A DNA stretch of 64,000 nt, taken from NCBI GenBank assembly GCA_034008185.1, contig CM067083.1:116272837-116336836 (forward strand), given 5' to 3'. The notes beneath the pieces were generated by a model. It was not told the origin of the DNA. It did no database searches and saw only the letters and a list, made by a program, of their open reading frames with translations. A program made the position numbers and the translations under genes. This DNA is from Gorsachius magnificus. Taxonomy: Eukaryota; Chordata; Aves; Pelecaniformes; Ardeidae. This document shows, piece after piece, positions 48,684 to 60,045 of this stretch; positions within the stretch are counted from its first letter, which is position 1; each line of letters begins with the position of its first letter.

Positions 48684-49263
48684 TGTCATGGTTTAGCTCC
48701 AATTGGCAATCAAGTGCCACCCAGCTGCTCACTCACCCTCCCCCCCCCTCAGTGGGATGGGGGAGAGAACCTGAAGAGCAAAAGTAAGAAAACTTCTGGG
48801 TTTAGATAAGAACAGTTTAATAATGGAAATAAAATAAAAATAAAAATAATAATGGATTGTAATGAAAAGGAAAACAATGAGAGAGAGAGAGAGATATGAA
48901 CAAAACCCAGGAAAACCAAGTGATGCAACTGCTCATCACCGGCCAACTGACACCCAGCCCGTCCCTGAGCAGCCATAGCTGCCCCCCGGCCAACTCCCCC
49001 CAGTTTATATGCTAAGCATGACATCATACGGCATGGAATAGCCCTCTGGCTGGTTGGGGTCAGCTGTCTTGGCTGCACCCCTTCCCAGCTTCTTGTGCCC
49101 CTGGCAGAGCATGGGAACCTGAAAAAGTCCTTGACTGGTGTAAGCACTGCCCAGCAACAACTAAACCATCAGTGAGTTATCAACACTCTCTTAGTACTGA
49201 ATACAAAACACAGCGTTATACCAGCTACTAGGAAGAAAATTAACTCTATCCCAGCCAAACCAG
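48684..49263 (+). mobile_element. Solo LTR 2 of avian endogenous retrovirus
   Basis: About 580 bp, beginning TGTCATGGTTTAGCTCC and ending near ATCCCAGCCAAACCA. The order of blocks matches the LTRs at 13722 and 55945: GTGGGATGGGGGAGAGAAC near the 5' end, CAACTGCTCATCACCGGCC in the middle, and ACCAGCTACTAGGAAG near the 3' end. A TATA-like GTTTATATGC is at 49002-49011. An A-rich (AAAAT)n/(AAT)n stretch and a (GA)n run (48880-48893) occupy the central region. No partner LTR or internal retroviral genes are present. The terminal GGACA seen in the copy at 58454 is missing, and no target-site duplication is clear. Confidence 0.85.
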
Positions 49264-52200
49264 TTATGGGAGTTATCTAAAATATATAGCAACAGATTAT
49301 ATCTCTTCTGTTCTTGAGCTGGTTGAAATTTCTAGCAAGAGACTTCTCCACCCTCCTTTGTCAAAGGTAAATAATGTGGAATGCAGAGTTCTTCCCCATG
49401 TAACATTGTCAAGATTCTGTTCACTAAATAACCTTCATGACAGTTACTTGAAATAACTGTCTAAACTTTCTCATCCCCTTTTCAAATATACAGTAACAGA
49501 GTTTAAATTACTTTCAGATGATAAGCCAAATTTGAATGCAGATGTTTTTCTTGCTTCCACTCTCACATATTCTGTTCTTCTGCAAAAAGCTGTAGGTTTT
49601 CAACTCCTCTTCTGTGGTATCTAATTATTCTAGAAGTTCTTTAATAATATTTTTTTCATGGCACATATTTGGTGCAGCCTAAAACATACACCTGTCTGAA
49701 ATATTCTGGAATTGTCATAGGACTGGTACAATCTTTCAAGCAAATTTTGGGGATAGATTTCAAGTTGTCAGAGTACTGGTCACAGAATTTACTTTGTGTA
49801 ACTCAGAAGTTTCAAATGCTGAAAAGAGGCTGGCTTGGATAGAAGGAGTGCATGGCTTTCTCTCACAGATATTCCCAAACAATAGCTTTATTCTTATATC
49901 TAATTGCCATTCCAATACTGGTTTTGTGGAGGTGAGGTATACTCTATCAAAAGCTGGGGTTCATCAGCTTGACAGCTGCATGTACAAATAATACTGTTAC
50001 TCATGTGCATTGTGCCAAACAGTTTAAACCATAAAGGTTTTAAAAAAATGTATCTATCAGAGAGGACTTCACTGGAAGAGCAAATCAGTGGCTTCCTATG
50101 ATGCAGATGCTAGGTAATGGAGGAAAGGCAGAGAAACCAAAGCAGCACTCTAATTAAGAGTGATGCTAGCTTCCAAGCTAGTCCATCACTGTCCTCTGGT
50201 GTGTGATTCATAATACAATGAAAATAGATCAGGTGAATTTCAAGCAAACAGTAGTTATTTTTCTTCGGAAAAAGAACTTTGTGTGGCTGTCTTAGTTGGA
50301 GATATCTGCAATGTCAATTCCAAAAGCTGAGATGAGTTCTGTTGTATGAGTTTAGAAATCAGAGGAAATATGCAAGATAGGATACTTCACCAAAGCCACT
50401 CACCAGCCTCCCAGGCAGGCACAGGACAACCCAAGGGTTGTATTCTGAAAAACATTTCTGCCAACTGGATGCTCCTTCAGCCCTATTTGTCAACCTCTTT
50501 CAGGCAACTTCACTCAATTGCTGTCTATGACAGTCCTTATTCTTTCCTTTTTTCATCCTCTACCACCCTTTCCTGTAATAAATGTGTCTGTCTTTCCGCT
50601 AGCCAGCTCCTATGAGGAGCTCCTCTCTCCTTCCATCATTTGTCTATGAAAGAATTAGTATCATGCTTGTAAATCATGGCTTGCTTTTAAATCAAGCTTT
50701 TTCATTATACTTGTACGTTATAACCAACCCCATCATCTTTTACCCATCTTTTATGTTTAAAATAGAAGTTTGGAAAGTCTAGAAATTACTTTCAATCCTA
50801 TTTTTAAAATATTTAAAGTATATCCCTATTCCTTTGGAGGAGAAAATAAATTTGTATGTGAAAGATTGTCTGTGGCTGGTTTGTGGGAAAATTTATTTGG
50901 TTGTTTTGGGTAATGAAAAGAGAGAAAAAAATAAAGGATCCCTGAATAGTTATGTTACCTAAAAAACTTCATGGAAATGCAGGAGACCCAGGTGGGCTAC
51001 ATCAGCAGTAAGCTGTTGGCTGTCCTCAGTACTATTTGCTGAAATTATCCAAATCTCTATCATTAATTAAAGATTCATTAGACCATGAAATCACCTCATA
51101 TCCCTATGGAATAGGTAAGTTACCTAGAATGGCAGAGACCGGATAAAGTTCCTGTCCTAAAGAAAAAGATTTCCACACTTAATTAGTATTACAACTAGAC
51201 TACTTGCTATTCTGAGAAGAGTACCTGTCTTTTTGTATGTTTTACCAGAAACTCCATCCTGGACCAAAGGATCAGTCTCAATTAATCAACATTTTCCAAT
51301 GAAAAATCCCCCAAGGGACATTTAAAAACCGTGATAAGCTCTTAGTGTTAGTTATTGGCCTGTCCTAATCATTTTCAGAAGTGTTATACAGAATATTTAA
51401 TACAGATGAGAATAATTAACACACGAAGCAATAGATGAAGTCCATGTAAGGTATAGATATGATATGAATTCAGTAGAAATTGTATCCAAGCTTAAAATTT
51501 AACATTACTGTTAGAATTAATTTCATGCCTTTTATAGTCTTTTATACACTTATTTTTTGATGGTATGAAAATTGCCCTTTGCAGGTGCCAGTCTCTCACC
51601 AGTGTCAGAAGAGGAACCTTAGATGACTAACCTAGATAAGGCATGTAACTTTTAGATTAATTCCACTCTACATAATTATCTGAGAAATGCTTAAAAAGAC
51701 TCAAAAAGTAAGAATCCTGCAAAGTGAGGCCTGAAAAGTGGGAACTTAATTTAAAAAAAGCATGGGTGAAGGAACATATAATGTCCTTGTGAAGGGTTCT
51801 TAAGGTTATATCTGAAAGACAGTTAAACTACAGTGAAATACATGCTTGCTAGCTCATTACTCCTATATCTGTAGATACAGATTTTTTTTTCTGAGTCACT
51901 TTCATCAGAAGAATGAAATCGGCAACCTATATAAATTCTCATTCAAAGAAAGCACAAATAGGGAAGTTTATGGCACACAAAGCGAATGTGGTTAATAAGA
52001 AGAGGAACCTGCCTTTGCAATCAATAAGAGATCTTGAGGCTATCTGAAATCTAATAACTCCTCCTGCATTGTCACAGACCAGAATAACAGGGTCAGAGCT
52101 GGGCAGAGTATGACTCCTTCCTTCAATGCGGGTCATGCTGATCATAATACTTTTATTATCCTGTTGCTGTGGACCATCTAAAATGATCAGTGTGACCGTC

Positions 52201-52755
52201 TGTTTGGTTTGACCTCTGAAAGGTCCTTAGGGGAGGAAAAAGTAGATATCAAAGCTATCTCAAAGAAAATAGATTTTTTTTTCAAATGGCTTCATCATGC
52301 TACTTGCTAGAAAATACTTTTAACATATAAAAATGATCAGCCATTTATCTTTTTGTCAGCTAAGCGTATACTATTGAATACTATTATGTAAATGTACATC
52401 ATTGCAGTGCAACTGTTAAATGTAGCATGTAAATTATAACAAGCAGCCCTCAAACGGGGAATAATTAACTTCTCAGCGCTCTCAGCACCTTGTCCACTTA
52501 ATATTTACTGAAACTTTCTAACTCTGTTACGAAAAATCTTCCCTTGTGATAAGAAACAACTGGGTGTTCTACCCTTCTTTGTTAACGTGCTCATTTCCAC
52601 ATGTGAAAAAATGTCTGTACATATGTATGCACGTGTATACCCTGTGGTCAGAATGAGGTGGTATGAGCCGTTTAGTGCACTGACATCATGACAGAGAAAT
52701 GATGAAATAACAGTATTCCAGATCCTCGTCCTACAGTTCTGATACATCTAAATTT
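49264..52755. other. Unique sequence, no gene seen
   Basis: About 3.5 kb with no recognised gene or repeat. The small frames at 49794-49991, 50346-50615, 51939-52145 and 52505-52747 show no domain. Confidence 0.5.
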
Positions 52756-52915
52756 CATAGCCTCGCTCATGATACAGGGGAACTCAAGAGGTCTCTAGTG
52801 CAACCTACTGCTCAAAGCAGGGTCAGCAGTGACATCAGACCAGGATCGAGTCTTTCCATCAAGGGTGGAGACTTCACAACACCTCTGGGCAAACTGCTCC
52901 AATACTGGGCTGGAC
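52756..52915 (-). mobile_element. Short old CR1 3' fragment
   Basis: About 160 bp of decayed minus-strand CR1 3' end. AAGAGGTCTCTAGTGCAACC corresponds to the block GAGGTCATCTAGTCCAACC. TGCTCAAAGCAGGGTCAGC follows, and ACACCTCTGGGCAAACTGC corresponds to the CTCTCTGGGCAACCTGTTCC block. The terminal repeats have decayed beyond recognition. Confidence 0.75.
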
Positions 52916-54765
52916 TGTGATGCATAGAGTATGTTTGATGGCTAGGAACGCACACATTTACAGTTTACCTACACATATTCTTTGACAATTTTAAAACCCT
53001 AATTGATTTTTCACTTCTTTGTTCAACTTCTTTTATGAAGTACAAATGAGTCACAAAGCTGTGAAAAATGAATCTTGCTATTTCCTGGAACTTTAATCGC
53101 TGAGTACCATGACTCAGTAAAAATATACACAGGTCTCACGAATTGCTTGCAGGTTACTATCTCAAGAACCCCTCACAGGGGAGGATGTGGCTGTATTACA
53201 CGGCCTCAAGCTTAAGTGGCATTTTTCCTAGTGTAAGTTTGCATTATGAAATAATTGAGTCTTGATACTACTAAGAAGATACTACTTCAAGAATCTAGCC
53301 AGTTGTCATTTGGGAAAAATGCTGATTTCAAAGATGTTTCTGAAAAGAACTGAAAAAAAAAAGCACAACTGTTTCATCTTACTTCAGTCTTACTTAAACT
53401 GGGATAATTAGCTATTACCATGGTGGTAATAAAAAACCTTAAGTAATTAGTTTTATTGCTAAATGTGGAGATACTTTATCAAAAGAGACAATCAGAGAAG
53501 TGGTCTGCAAAGTAATGCAACATAATTGAAAAAGCCCACCAGAAAGCAGTGTGTTGTCCGGGAGTCACAGCTTTAAAAACAGATAATTCCCCACATTTGA
53601 AAGTGGAGAATCTGCTGTTCCCTACTCCAAAACCAGAAATGTATGAATAACTTGATGCTGTTTCAGCACATGCCATAAGCCTGCCATCACCAGTCTGACT
53701 TCTGAGGTCTGTCACATTGCTCTCAGACCAATATGCAGATATTCCTCCAGACAGAAATGTTTTGTGCTTATACTGAGGACTTACACTGAACATCACACAT
53801 GTCCTTGCTTCATTATGATGATCCAAGATCTTTTTTGGGGGATCTTTTGCATGACCTGTAGGGATGCATCTACATTACCATTTTAGTTCAGAGGAAGTGT
53901 GAACCACTGAAGCAAGTCCTTGCTTACCATGCTTTGTTTCACAGTGGAAAGCAGTCTGGGAGCACCCAAAATGAATTTCTTTGTGATGGAACTAAACCAA
54001 AAGATGAACAACTATGTTGTCCAACCACTAAAGGAAGCTCAGTCATCCACAGTGGACCACAACTGGAGTGAGCCATCCAAAATGCCTATAGTGAGGATAA
54101 CAGGGCACCAACACCAGCTTTTTCCTTCTATAGCTCTCTCTTTTTGGGCCGCTGTGCTCACTAATATAAAGACATGCTAAGCTAGCTGAAGTGTTTGTCA
54201 GGTAGGCTTGTAGAAGAGAAACAGAGGATTTTTAATCATCATTCAGCATTAAATTTTAATCTAAAGTTAAAAGAGAGGATATTTTTTTCTGTATTTCTGA
54301 CACTTTTTTTTTTTTTTTTCCTTTTAAGGCGCAGAATCCTGGGCTTTGGTATACTTAGTCTAGTTCTACTTCAGTAAATTAAACAGTGCTGGGCCTGTGC
54401 CCCGGGCATTATAATCCAATATTTTAGACTGTTAAATTGTTTAAATGGTCCCTGGTACAGTTTTGCCTTGGGCCAGCTGGTGTTCTTCCAAATAATTCTC
54501 CAGCAGTTAGTAAGCCAGCCAGAGCTGGGGACTCTTCCCAAAAGATCCTAGGAACAAAGCCACCTGGGTACCTAAAGGTGTTAAGTAGGCATAGCCAGAC
54601 TATGCCAGTTTGCCTCAAAACCCAGGAACAGGTCCTGCTCCTCCTGAGATTACTACTATGGCTATCACCCAGGTTAGGTAAGGCACAGGCAAGGAGTAGA
54701 AAGAGGAGAAAGGTGGAGGCACAGTAAAAATGTGTTGGTTTGCTGAGGCACTGAGTCACCTGCCC
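52916..54765. other. Unidentified sequence before a CR1
   Basis: No repeat is recognised at 52916-54380. A T18 run lies at about 54303-54320. The block 54390-54765 is richer in G+C than its surroundings and is open on both strands (54437-54727 + and 54424-54759 -). It carries no recognisable domain and might be an unrecognised repeat. CR1 sequence begins at about 54766. Confidence 0.4.
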
Positions 54766-55807
54766 TGGCTGAACAACAGGGCTCAGAGGGTTCTGATCGG
54801 TGGGGCAGAGTCCAGTTGGAGGTCGGTAGCTAGTGGTGTTCCCCAGGGCTCAGTACTCGGCCCAGTCTTCTTCAACTTGTTCATCAATGACCTGGACAAG
54901 GGGACAGAGTGTACCCTCAGCAAGTTCGCTGATGACACCAAACTGGGAGGAGTGGCTGATATGCTGGAAGGCTGCGCTGCCATTCAACGGGACCTGGACA
55001 GGCTGGAGAGTTGGATGGAGAGGAACCTGATGAAGTTCAACAAGGGCAAGTGCCGAGTGCTCCACTTGGGGAGGTCGAACCCCATGCACCAGTACAGACG
55101 GGGGCTGACCTGCTGGAAAGCAGCTCTGCTGAGAGGGACCTGGGAGTCCTGGTGGATGACAAGCTGACCATTCGCCAGCAGTGTGCCCTTGTTGCCAAGA
55201 AGGCCAATGGCATCCTGGGGTGCATTAAGAGGACCATGCCCAGCAGGTTGAGGGAGGTTATCCTCCCCCTCTACTCTGCCCTGGGGAGACCTCACCTGGA
55301 GTACTGTGTCCAGTTCTGGGCTACCCAGTTCAAGAAAGATGAGGAACTCCTAGAAAGAGTCCAGAAGAGAGCAACTAGGATGATTAGGGGACTGGAGCAT
55401 CTCCCCTATGAGGAAAGGCTGAGGGAGTTGGGCTTGTTCAGCCTGAAGAAGAGAAGACTGAGATGGGACCTCATCAACACATACAAATATCTTAAGGGCA
55501 GAAATCACGAGGACGGAACCAGTCTCTTTGCAGTGGTGTCCAGCGACAGGACAAGGGGCAATGGATACAAACTGAAACATAAGAGGTTTCAGTTGAACAT
55601 GAGGAGGAACTTCTTTACTCTGAGGGTGACAGAGCACTGGAACAGGCTGCCCAGGGGGGTTGTGGAGTCTCCTTCTCTGGAGATATTCAAAGCCCGCCTG
55701 GACAAAGTCCTGTGTAACATGCTCTAGGAGAACCTGCTTTAGCAGGAGGGTTGGACTAGATGATCTCACGAGGTCCCTTCCAACCCTTGCGATTCTGTGA
55801 TTCTGTA
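54766..55807 (+). mobile_element. CR1 LINE fragment, fairly young
   Basis: A 1.04-kb 5'-truncated CR1 that begins in the RT domain at [18 protein letters not shown] and has [20 protein letters not shown] and [11 protein letters not shown] in frame. A single frameshift near 55100 separates this from the C-terminal frame. That frame then stays open from [19 protein letters not shown] through [16 protein letters not shown] to the ORF2 stop at 55725-55727. The 3' end reads GGTTGGACTAGATGATCTC and finishes with two short terminal repeats (GATTCTGTGATTCTGTA) at 55791-55807. It is a different subfamily from the CR1 at 56160. Confidence 0.92.
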
Positions 55808-55939
55808 GCAATTGTCTTGCTGCTGAGGCTTTCTCTCCTGGACAGCTGTGGAGGAATTTTGGTGCAGAAGGGTTATCAGAGACCCTCACCCTGGCCTTGC
55901 TCTGCAACAGGCCAAATCTTACCCTCCTCTCCCCCATTA

Positions 55940-55944
55940 TAGTA
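55940..55944. repeat. Left copy of LTR target-site duplication (TAGTA)
   Basis: TAGTA immediately precedes the TG of the LTR at 55945. The same five bases immediately follow the CA of the LTR end at 58454 (right copy 58455-58459). A perfect 5-bp duplication is a signature of retroviral integration and fixes both LTR ends. Confidence 0.9.
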
Positions 55945-56159
55945 TGTCGTGGTTTAACCCGGCTGGCAACTAAGCACCACGTAGCCGCTCGCTCACTCCC
56001 CGCCTCCCTCAGTGGGATGGGGGAGAGAATCGGGAAGAAAATAAAAGGTTAGAGCCGAGGGCTGAGATAAAGAGAGTTTAATAAGAGAATATAATAATAA
56101 TAGTAATAATGAGAATGATAACAGAATATACAGAATATACAAAACGAATGATGCACAAC

Positions 56160-58063
56160 CCAAGAAGAGTACAGGGATCTTGTCAGGTCATGCAGAGAGG
56201 AGATTAGAAAGGCAAAAGCCCAACTAGAACTCAACCTGGCCACTGTTGTAAGGGATAATAAGAAAAGTTTTTATAAATACGTTAACAGCAAAAAGAGAGC
56301 CAGGGAGAACCTCCATCCACTAGTGGATGCAAGGGGGAACATTGCCACTAAAGACGAGGAAAAGGCTGAGATACTCAACGCCTTCTTTGCCTCGGTCTTT
56401 AATGGCCCGACAAGTTATCCCCAGGGTACCCAGCCTCCTGAGCTGGAAGATGGGGACAGAGAGTAGAATGAACCCCCCATAATCCAGGAGGAAGCAGCCT
56501 TTGACCTGCTATGCCACCTGGACATCCACAAGTCTGTGGGGCCGGATGGGATCCACCCAAGAGTGCTGAAGGAGTTGGCAAGGAGTTTGCCAAGCCACTC
56601 TCTATCATTTATCAGCAGTCCTGGAGAACAGGGGAGGTCCCAGATGACTGGAGGTTGGCAAATGTGACGCCTCTCTTCAAGAAGGGCCGGAAGGAGGATC
56701 CGGGGAACTACAGACCAGTCAGCCTGACCTTAGTACCGGGGAAGATTATGGAGAGGTTCATCTTGAGTGTGCTCACCAGGCACATGGATGACAATCAGGG
56801 GATCAGGCCCAGTCAGCATGGGTTCACGAAAGGCAGGTCTTGCCTAACCAACCTGATTTCCTTCTATGACCAGGTGACCCGCCTGGTAGATGAGGGAAAG
56901 GCTGTGGATGTTGTCTACCTGGACTTCAGCAAAGCCTTCGACACAGTCTCCCATAGCATTCTCCTAGAGAAGCTGGCAGTTCAGGGCCTAGATGGATGTA
57001 CTCTTCGCTGGGTTAAAAACTGGCTGGATGGCCGAGCCCAGAGAGTCGTGGTGAATGGAGCTAAATCCACTTGGTGGCCTGTCACAAGCGGTGTTCCCCA
57101 GGGCTCAGTTCTAGGGCCGGTCTTGTTTAATATCTTTATCAATGACCTGGATGAGGGGATTGAGTGTGCCCTCAGTAAATTTGCAGATGACACCAAACTG
57201 GGTGGTAGTGTTGATCTGCTGGAGGGGAGGAGGGCTCTGCAGAGGGACCTGGACAGGCTGGATCGATGGGCCGAGGCCAACTGTATGAGGTTCAACAAGG
57301 CCAAGTGCCGGGTCCTGCACTTGGGTCACAACAACCCCATGCAGCGCTACAGGCTTGGGGAAGAGTGGCTGGAAAGCTGCCTGGTGGAAAAAGACCTGGG
57401 GGTACTGATTGACAGCCGGCTGAATATGAGCCAGCAGTGTGCCCAGGTGGCCAAGAAGGCCAATGGCATCCTGGCCTTTATCAGGAATAGTGTGGCCAGC
57501 AGGAGTAGGGAAGTGATCGTGCCCCTGTACTCGGTGCTGGTGAGGCCGCACCTTGAATACTGTGTTGAGTTTTGGGCCCCTCACTACAAGAAAGACGTTG
57601 CATTGCTGGAACAGGTCCAGAGGAGAGCAACCAAGCTGGTGAGGGGTCTGGAGCACAAGTCATACGAGGAGCGGCTGAGGGAACTGGGGTTGTTTAGTCT
57701 GGAGAAGAGGAGGCTGAGGGGAGACCTGATCGCCCTCTACAACTGCCTGACAGGAGGCTGTAGTAAGATGAGGGTCGGCCTCTTCTCCCTGGTAACAGAC
57801 GATAGGATGAGGGGGAATGGCTTGAAGCTGCGCCAGGGCAGGTTTAGGCTAGACATTAGGAAAAACTTCTTCACCGAGAGGGTTGTCAGGCTCTGGAATG
57901 GGCTGCCCAGGGAGGTGGTGGATTCCTCATCCCTGGAGGTATTTAACAGACGGATAGATGAGGTGCTTAGGGACATGGTTTAGTGCTAGGTTAACGGTTG
58001 GACTTGATGATCTTAAAGGTCTTTTCCAACTGAGGTGATTCTATGATTCTATTCTATTCTATG
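56160..58063 (+). mobile_element. Young CR1 LINE inserted within solo LTR 3
   Basis: A 1.9-kb 5'-truncated CR1 starting in ORF2 after the endonuclease domain ([20 protein letters not shown]) and ending with TGATTCTATGATTCTATTC at about 58063. It retains nearly all of ORF2 downstream of the linker, with only two coding lesions seen. The 3' block GGTTGGACTTGATGATCTT marks the subfamily, which is close to the copies at 19974 and 38190. It is the youngest-looking element in the window and must postdate the LTR that surrounds it. Exact insertion points are uncertain by about five bases. No duplication of target sequence is clear. Confidence 0.93.
56164..57983 (+). pseudogene. CR1 ORF2 fragment, reverse transcriptase nearly intact
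   Basis: The first frame, from 56164, codes the linker and RT start ([47 protein letters not shown]). It has one in-frame TAG at 56464-56466, where the family normally has CAG. A one-base deletion near 56580 then shifts to the second frame, which stays open for the remainder to the TAG at 57981-57983. In the 490-codon frame starting at 56511, RT motif [11 protein letters not shown] is at residues 136-145, [11 protein letters not shown] at 193-203 and FADD at 224-227. All of these are preserved. The rest is the CR1 C-terminal region, ending [17 protein letters not shown]. The copy lacks ORF1, the endonuclease and any promoter, so it cannot move by itself. Confidence 0.9.
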
Positions 58064-58454
58064 AAATTGCTCACCACCCGCCAAACGATGCCCAGCCCGT
58101 CCCGAGCCGCGATCACTCCCTGAGCCGCAATCAGTCCCCGAGCAGTGAGCACTCTCCCCGCGACCGACCAACCGACCGACTAACCCCCCCCCCCCCGAGC
58201 ATGACGTTGTATGGCATGGAATAGCTTTTTGGACAGTTTGGGTTAGCTGTCCTAGATGTGCTGTGCTCCCAGCTTGTTCTGCACCTGGCCGAGCAGGAGA
58301 AGCTCAAAAAGTCCTTGAGTAGTCTCAGCACTACTTGGCAACTACTAAAAACATCAGTGTGTTATCAACATTATTCTAGTACTAAATCCAAAAACACAGC
58401 ACTATGCTAGCTTCTGTGAAGAAAATTAACTTTATCCCAGCCGAAACCAGGACA

Positions 58455-58459
58455 TAGTA
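58455..58459. repeat. Right copy of LTR target-site duplication (TAGTA)
   Basis: TAGTA directly after the LTR terminus ACCAGGACA, matching 55940-55944. Confidence 0.9.
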
Positions 58460-59403
58460 AATGAAGAAACCATCTCAGTTAGTCAAAACCTTTTCCCTGA
58501 CATTTAGTAGGTCCCTAAATTAATTAAAGAATGTACTGAAAAAAGTTCCTGACCCTTTAAGTGCTGTTCAGACACTGCAAATAATCTAACCACTATTGAA
58601 AATTCATCTTTTCTGAAGTGTTGTTAGAATAATTTAGTTGTAGTCTTGTGTAGAGGACAAATTACGTTATTTATAGCATGGGCAGCAGCTGACAATATAA
58701 ATTTGGAATTATTTGTTTCCAGAGTTCATCTTTGTCTTCTCAGATCCTGCTAGCTCTGCTGACTGGCAAAGAGGAATAGGGAAGAGATGTCATCCTGTGA
58801 TGGAATGACCTTTCCACCATTTTTTTTTTAAGGCATCAACCCACAGATATAATCAGTGCTTTCCCCTCTACTCTCCTAGCCTTCAGCCCAATACGAAGAG
58901 GATTCTTATGTTGGTACTGACTTCTTTTATTGCCCTGTTCAGCCTAGTATCGGACACTACCTTTTTGACTATGATTTAGTAAATCCCATTTAAATGATGA
59001 TAATGGTTTACAAAATGGAAAATATGGGAGAAAAAGTCTAATTTGTTTAGTCAGCCAGTTATACTGCACAGAACAAAGATCAAAAAGGGGAATCTCCAAT
59101 CTTGAATCTGTGAGTTCACATTACAGCCAAGGTACAAAAGTGGCAGATAGACTCATGAACAAACCTAGGTATCATAAGTACTTTTTTCTGGCAGGTATAT
59201 TTACTAGTAAACTTAACTTCAAAGAACTGAAGTAAAGGAAGGATGAAACTACCTACCATACCATGATTATTGTTGTCCAGTGTTACCTTATTCACTAGTT
59301 CTGTGTAATCTGATCAATCTTCTGCAGAAGGATGAGTTGATTAGATGTCAGTAATGATGTCATGTGAGCTAACTTTAGCCATACAAATACCATCTATAAG
59401 CAC
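58460..59403. other. Unique sequence, no gene seen
   Basis: About 940 bp of AT-rich DNA with no recognised gene or repeat. Confidence 0.5.
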
Positions 59404-60045
59404 AACAGAATAATTTAGGTTGGAAGCGAACTCTTGAGATCATCTAGTCTAAGTTCCTGCATAAAGCTCACATGAGGTTGTGTAAATCTTTAACCAGTTG
59501 ATTTTCAAACACCACCAAGGATGGGCATTCCCCAACATCTCTGGGCAACCTATGTCATTATTTAACCACCTTCACAGTATTTTTTTTTCCATATACCTAA
59601 TCAGAATTTCCCATGTTCTCACATCCTACTGCTGTCCACCTCTGAGAAGATTCTCTCTTCCTTTCTGTGTGCTTCAGTTGGGTTGTTGTAAACAGTGCTA
59701 AGCACCCCTGTGAACCTTCCCTTCTCCAGGCTGAACAGACGCACCTCTCTCAGCCTCTTCTGGGACACGATGTGCTCCAGCCCCTTGGCCACCTTGGTGG
59801 CCTCCACTGAACTTGCTTCAATACATCAACATCTTTTGTGTAACGAGGCACTCAAAAAGAATACAGCACATGAAGTTCTTGTGAAGACATTTCTCCAGAC
59901 TGTCCAGGTCCTTCTGACTGGCAGCCTCCGCTGTGTTGACCACTCCCCCAGTTTGCTGTAATCTGTAAATTTGCTGAGGGTGCCTTCTGTGCCATCATCC
60001 AGGCTGCTAACAGAGATACCAAATAGTATTGGTCTTACCTAGTCT
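59404..60045 (-). mobile_element. Old CR1 LINE fragment
   Basis: A diverged minus-strand CR1 of about 640 bp. AATTTAGGTTGGAAGCGAAC and GAGATCATCTAGTCTAAG form the 3' block. ATCTCTGGGCAACCTATGTC and CCTTCCCTTCTCCAGGCTGAACAG fall in the ORF2 C-terminus. AATTTGCTGAGGGTGCCTTC corresponds to the SKFADD region. Many stops and indels are present, and the terminal repeats have decayed to ACAGAATAA. It is older than the CR1 inside LTR 3. Confidence 0.85.

Larger units (their letters stand above)
55945..58454 (+). mobile_element. Solo LTR 3, interrupted by a CR1 insertion
   Basis: The LTR runs from TGTCGTGGTTTAACCCGGC at 55945 to ATCCCAGCCGAAACCAGGACA at 58454. It is split by a 1.9-kb CR1 at about 56160-58063. 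The two LTR parts (about 215 and 391 bp) sum to about 606 bp, close to the 609 bp of solo LTR 1. The CR1 therefore entered without a large deletion. Joining the flanks at the insertion gives the order seen in the other copies, with GATGCA before and TTGCTCACCAC after. The right part contains a C13-type run at about 58184-58197, where the TATA-like sequence of the other LTRs would lie. The flanking TAGTA duplication is perfect. Confidence 0.92.

Noticed and set aside
57111..57656. 181-codon minus-strand frame opposite the CR1 reverse transcriptase, and similar frames at 20516-20794, 41051-41422 and 55350-55937
   Set aside because: Antisense shadows of CR1 ORF2. They recur in every copy because the sense code constrains the opposite strand.
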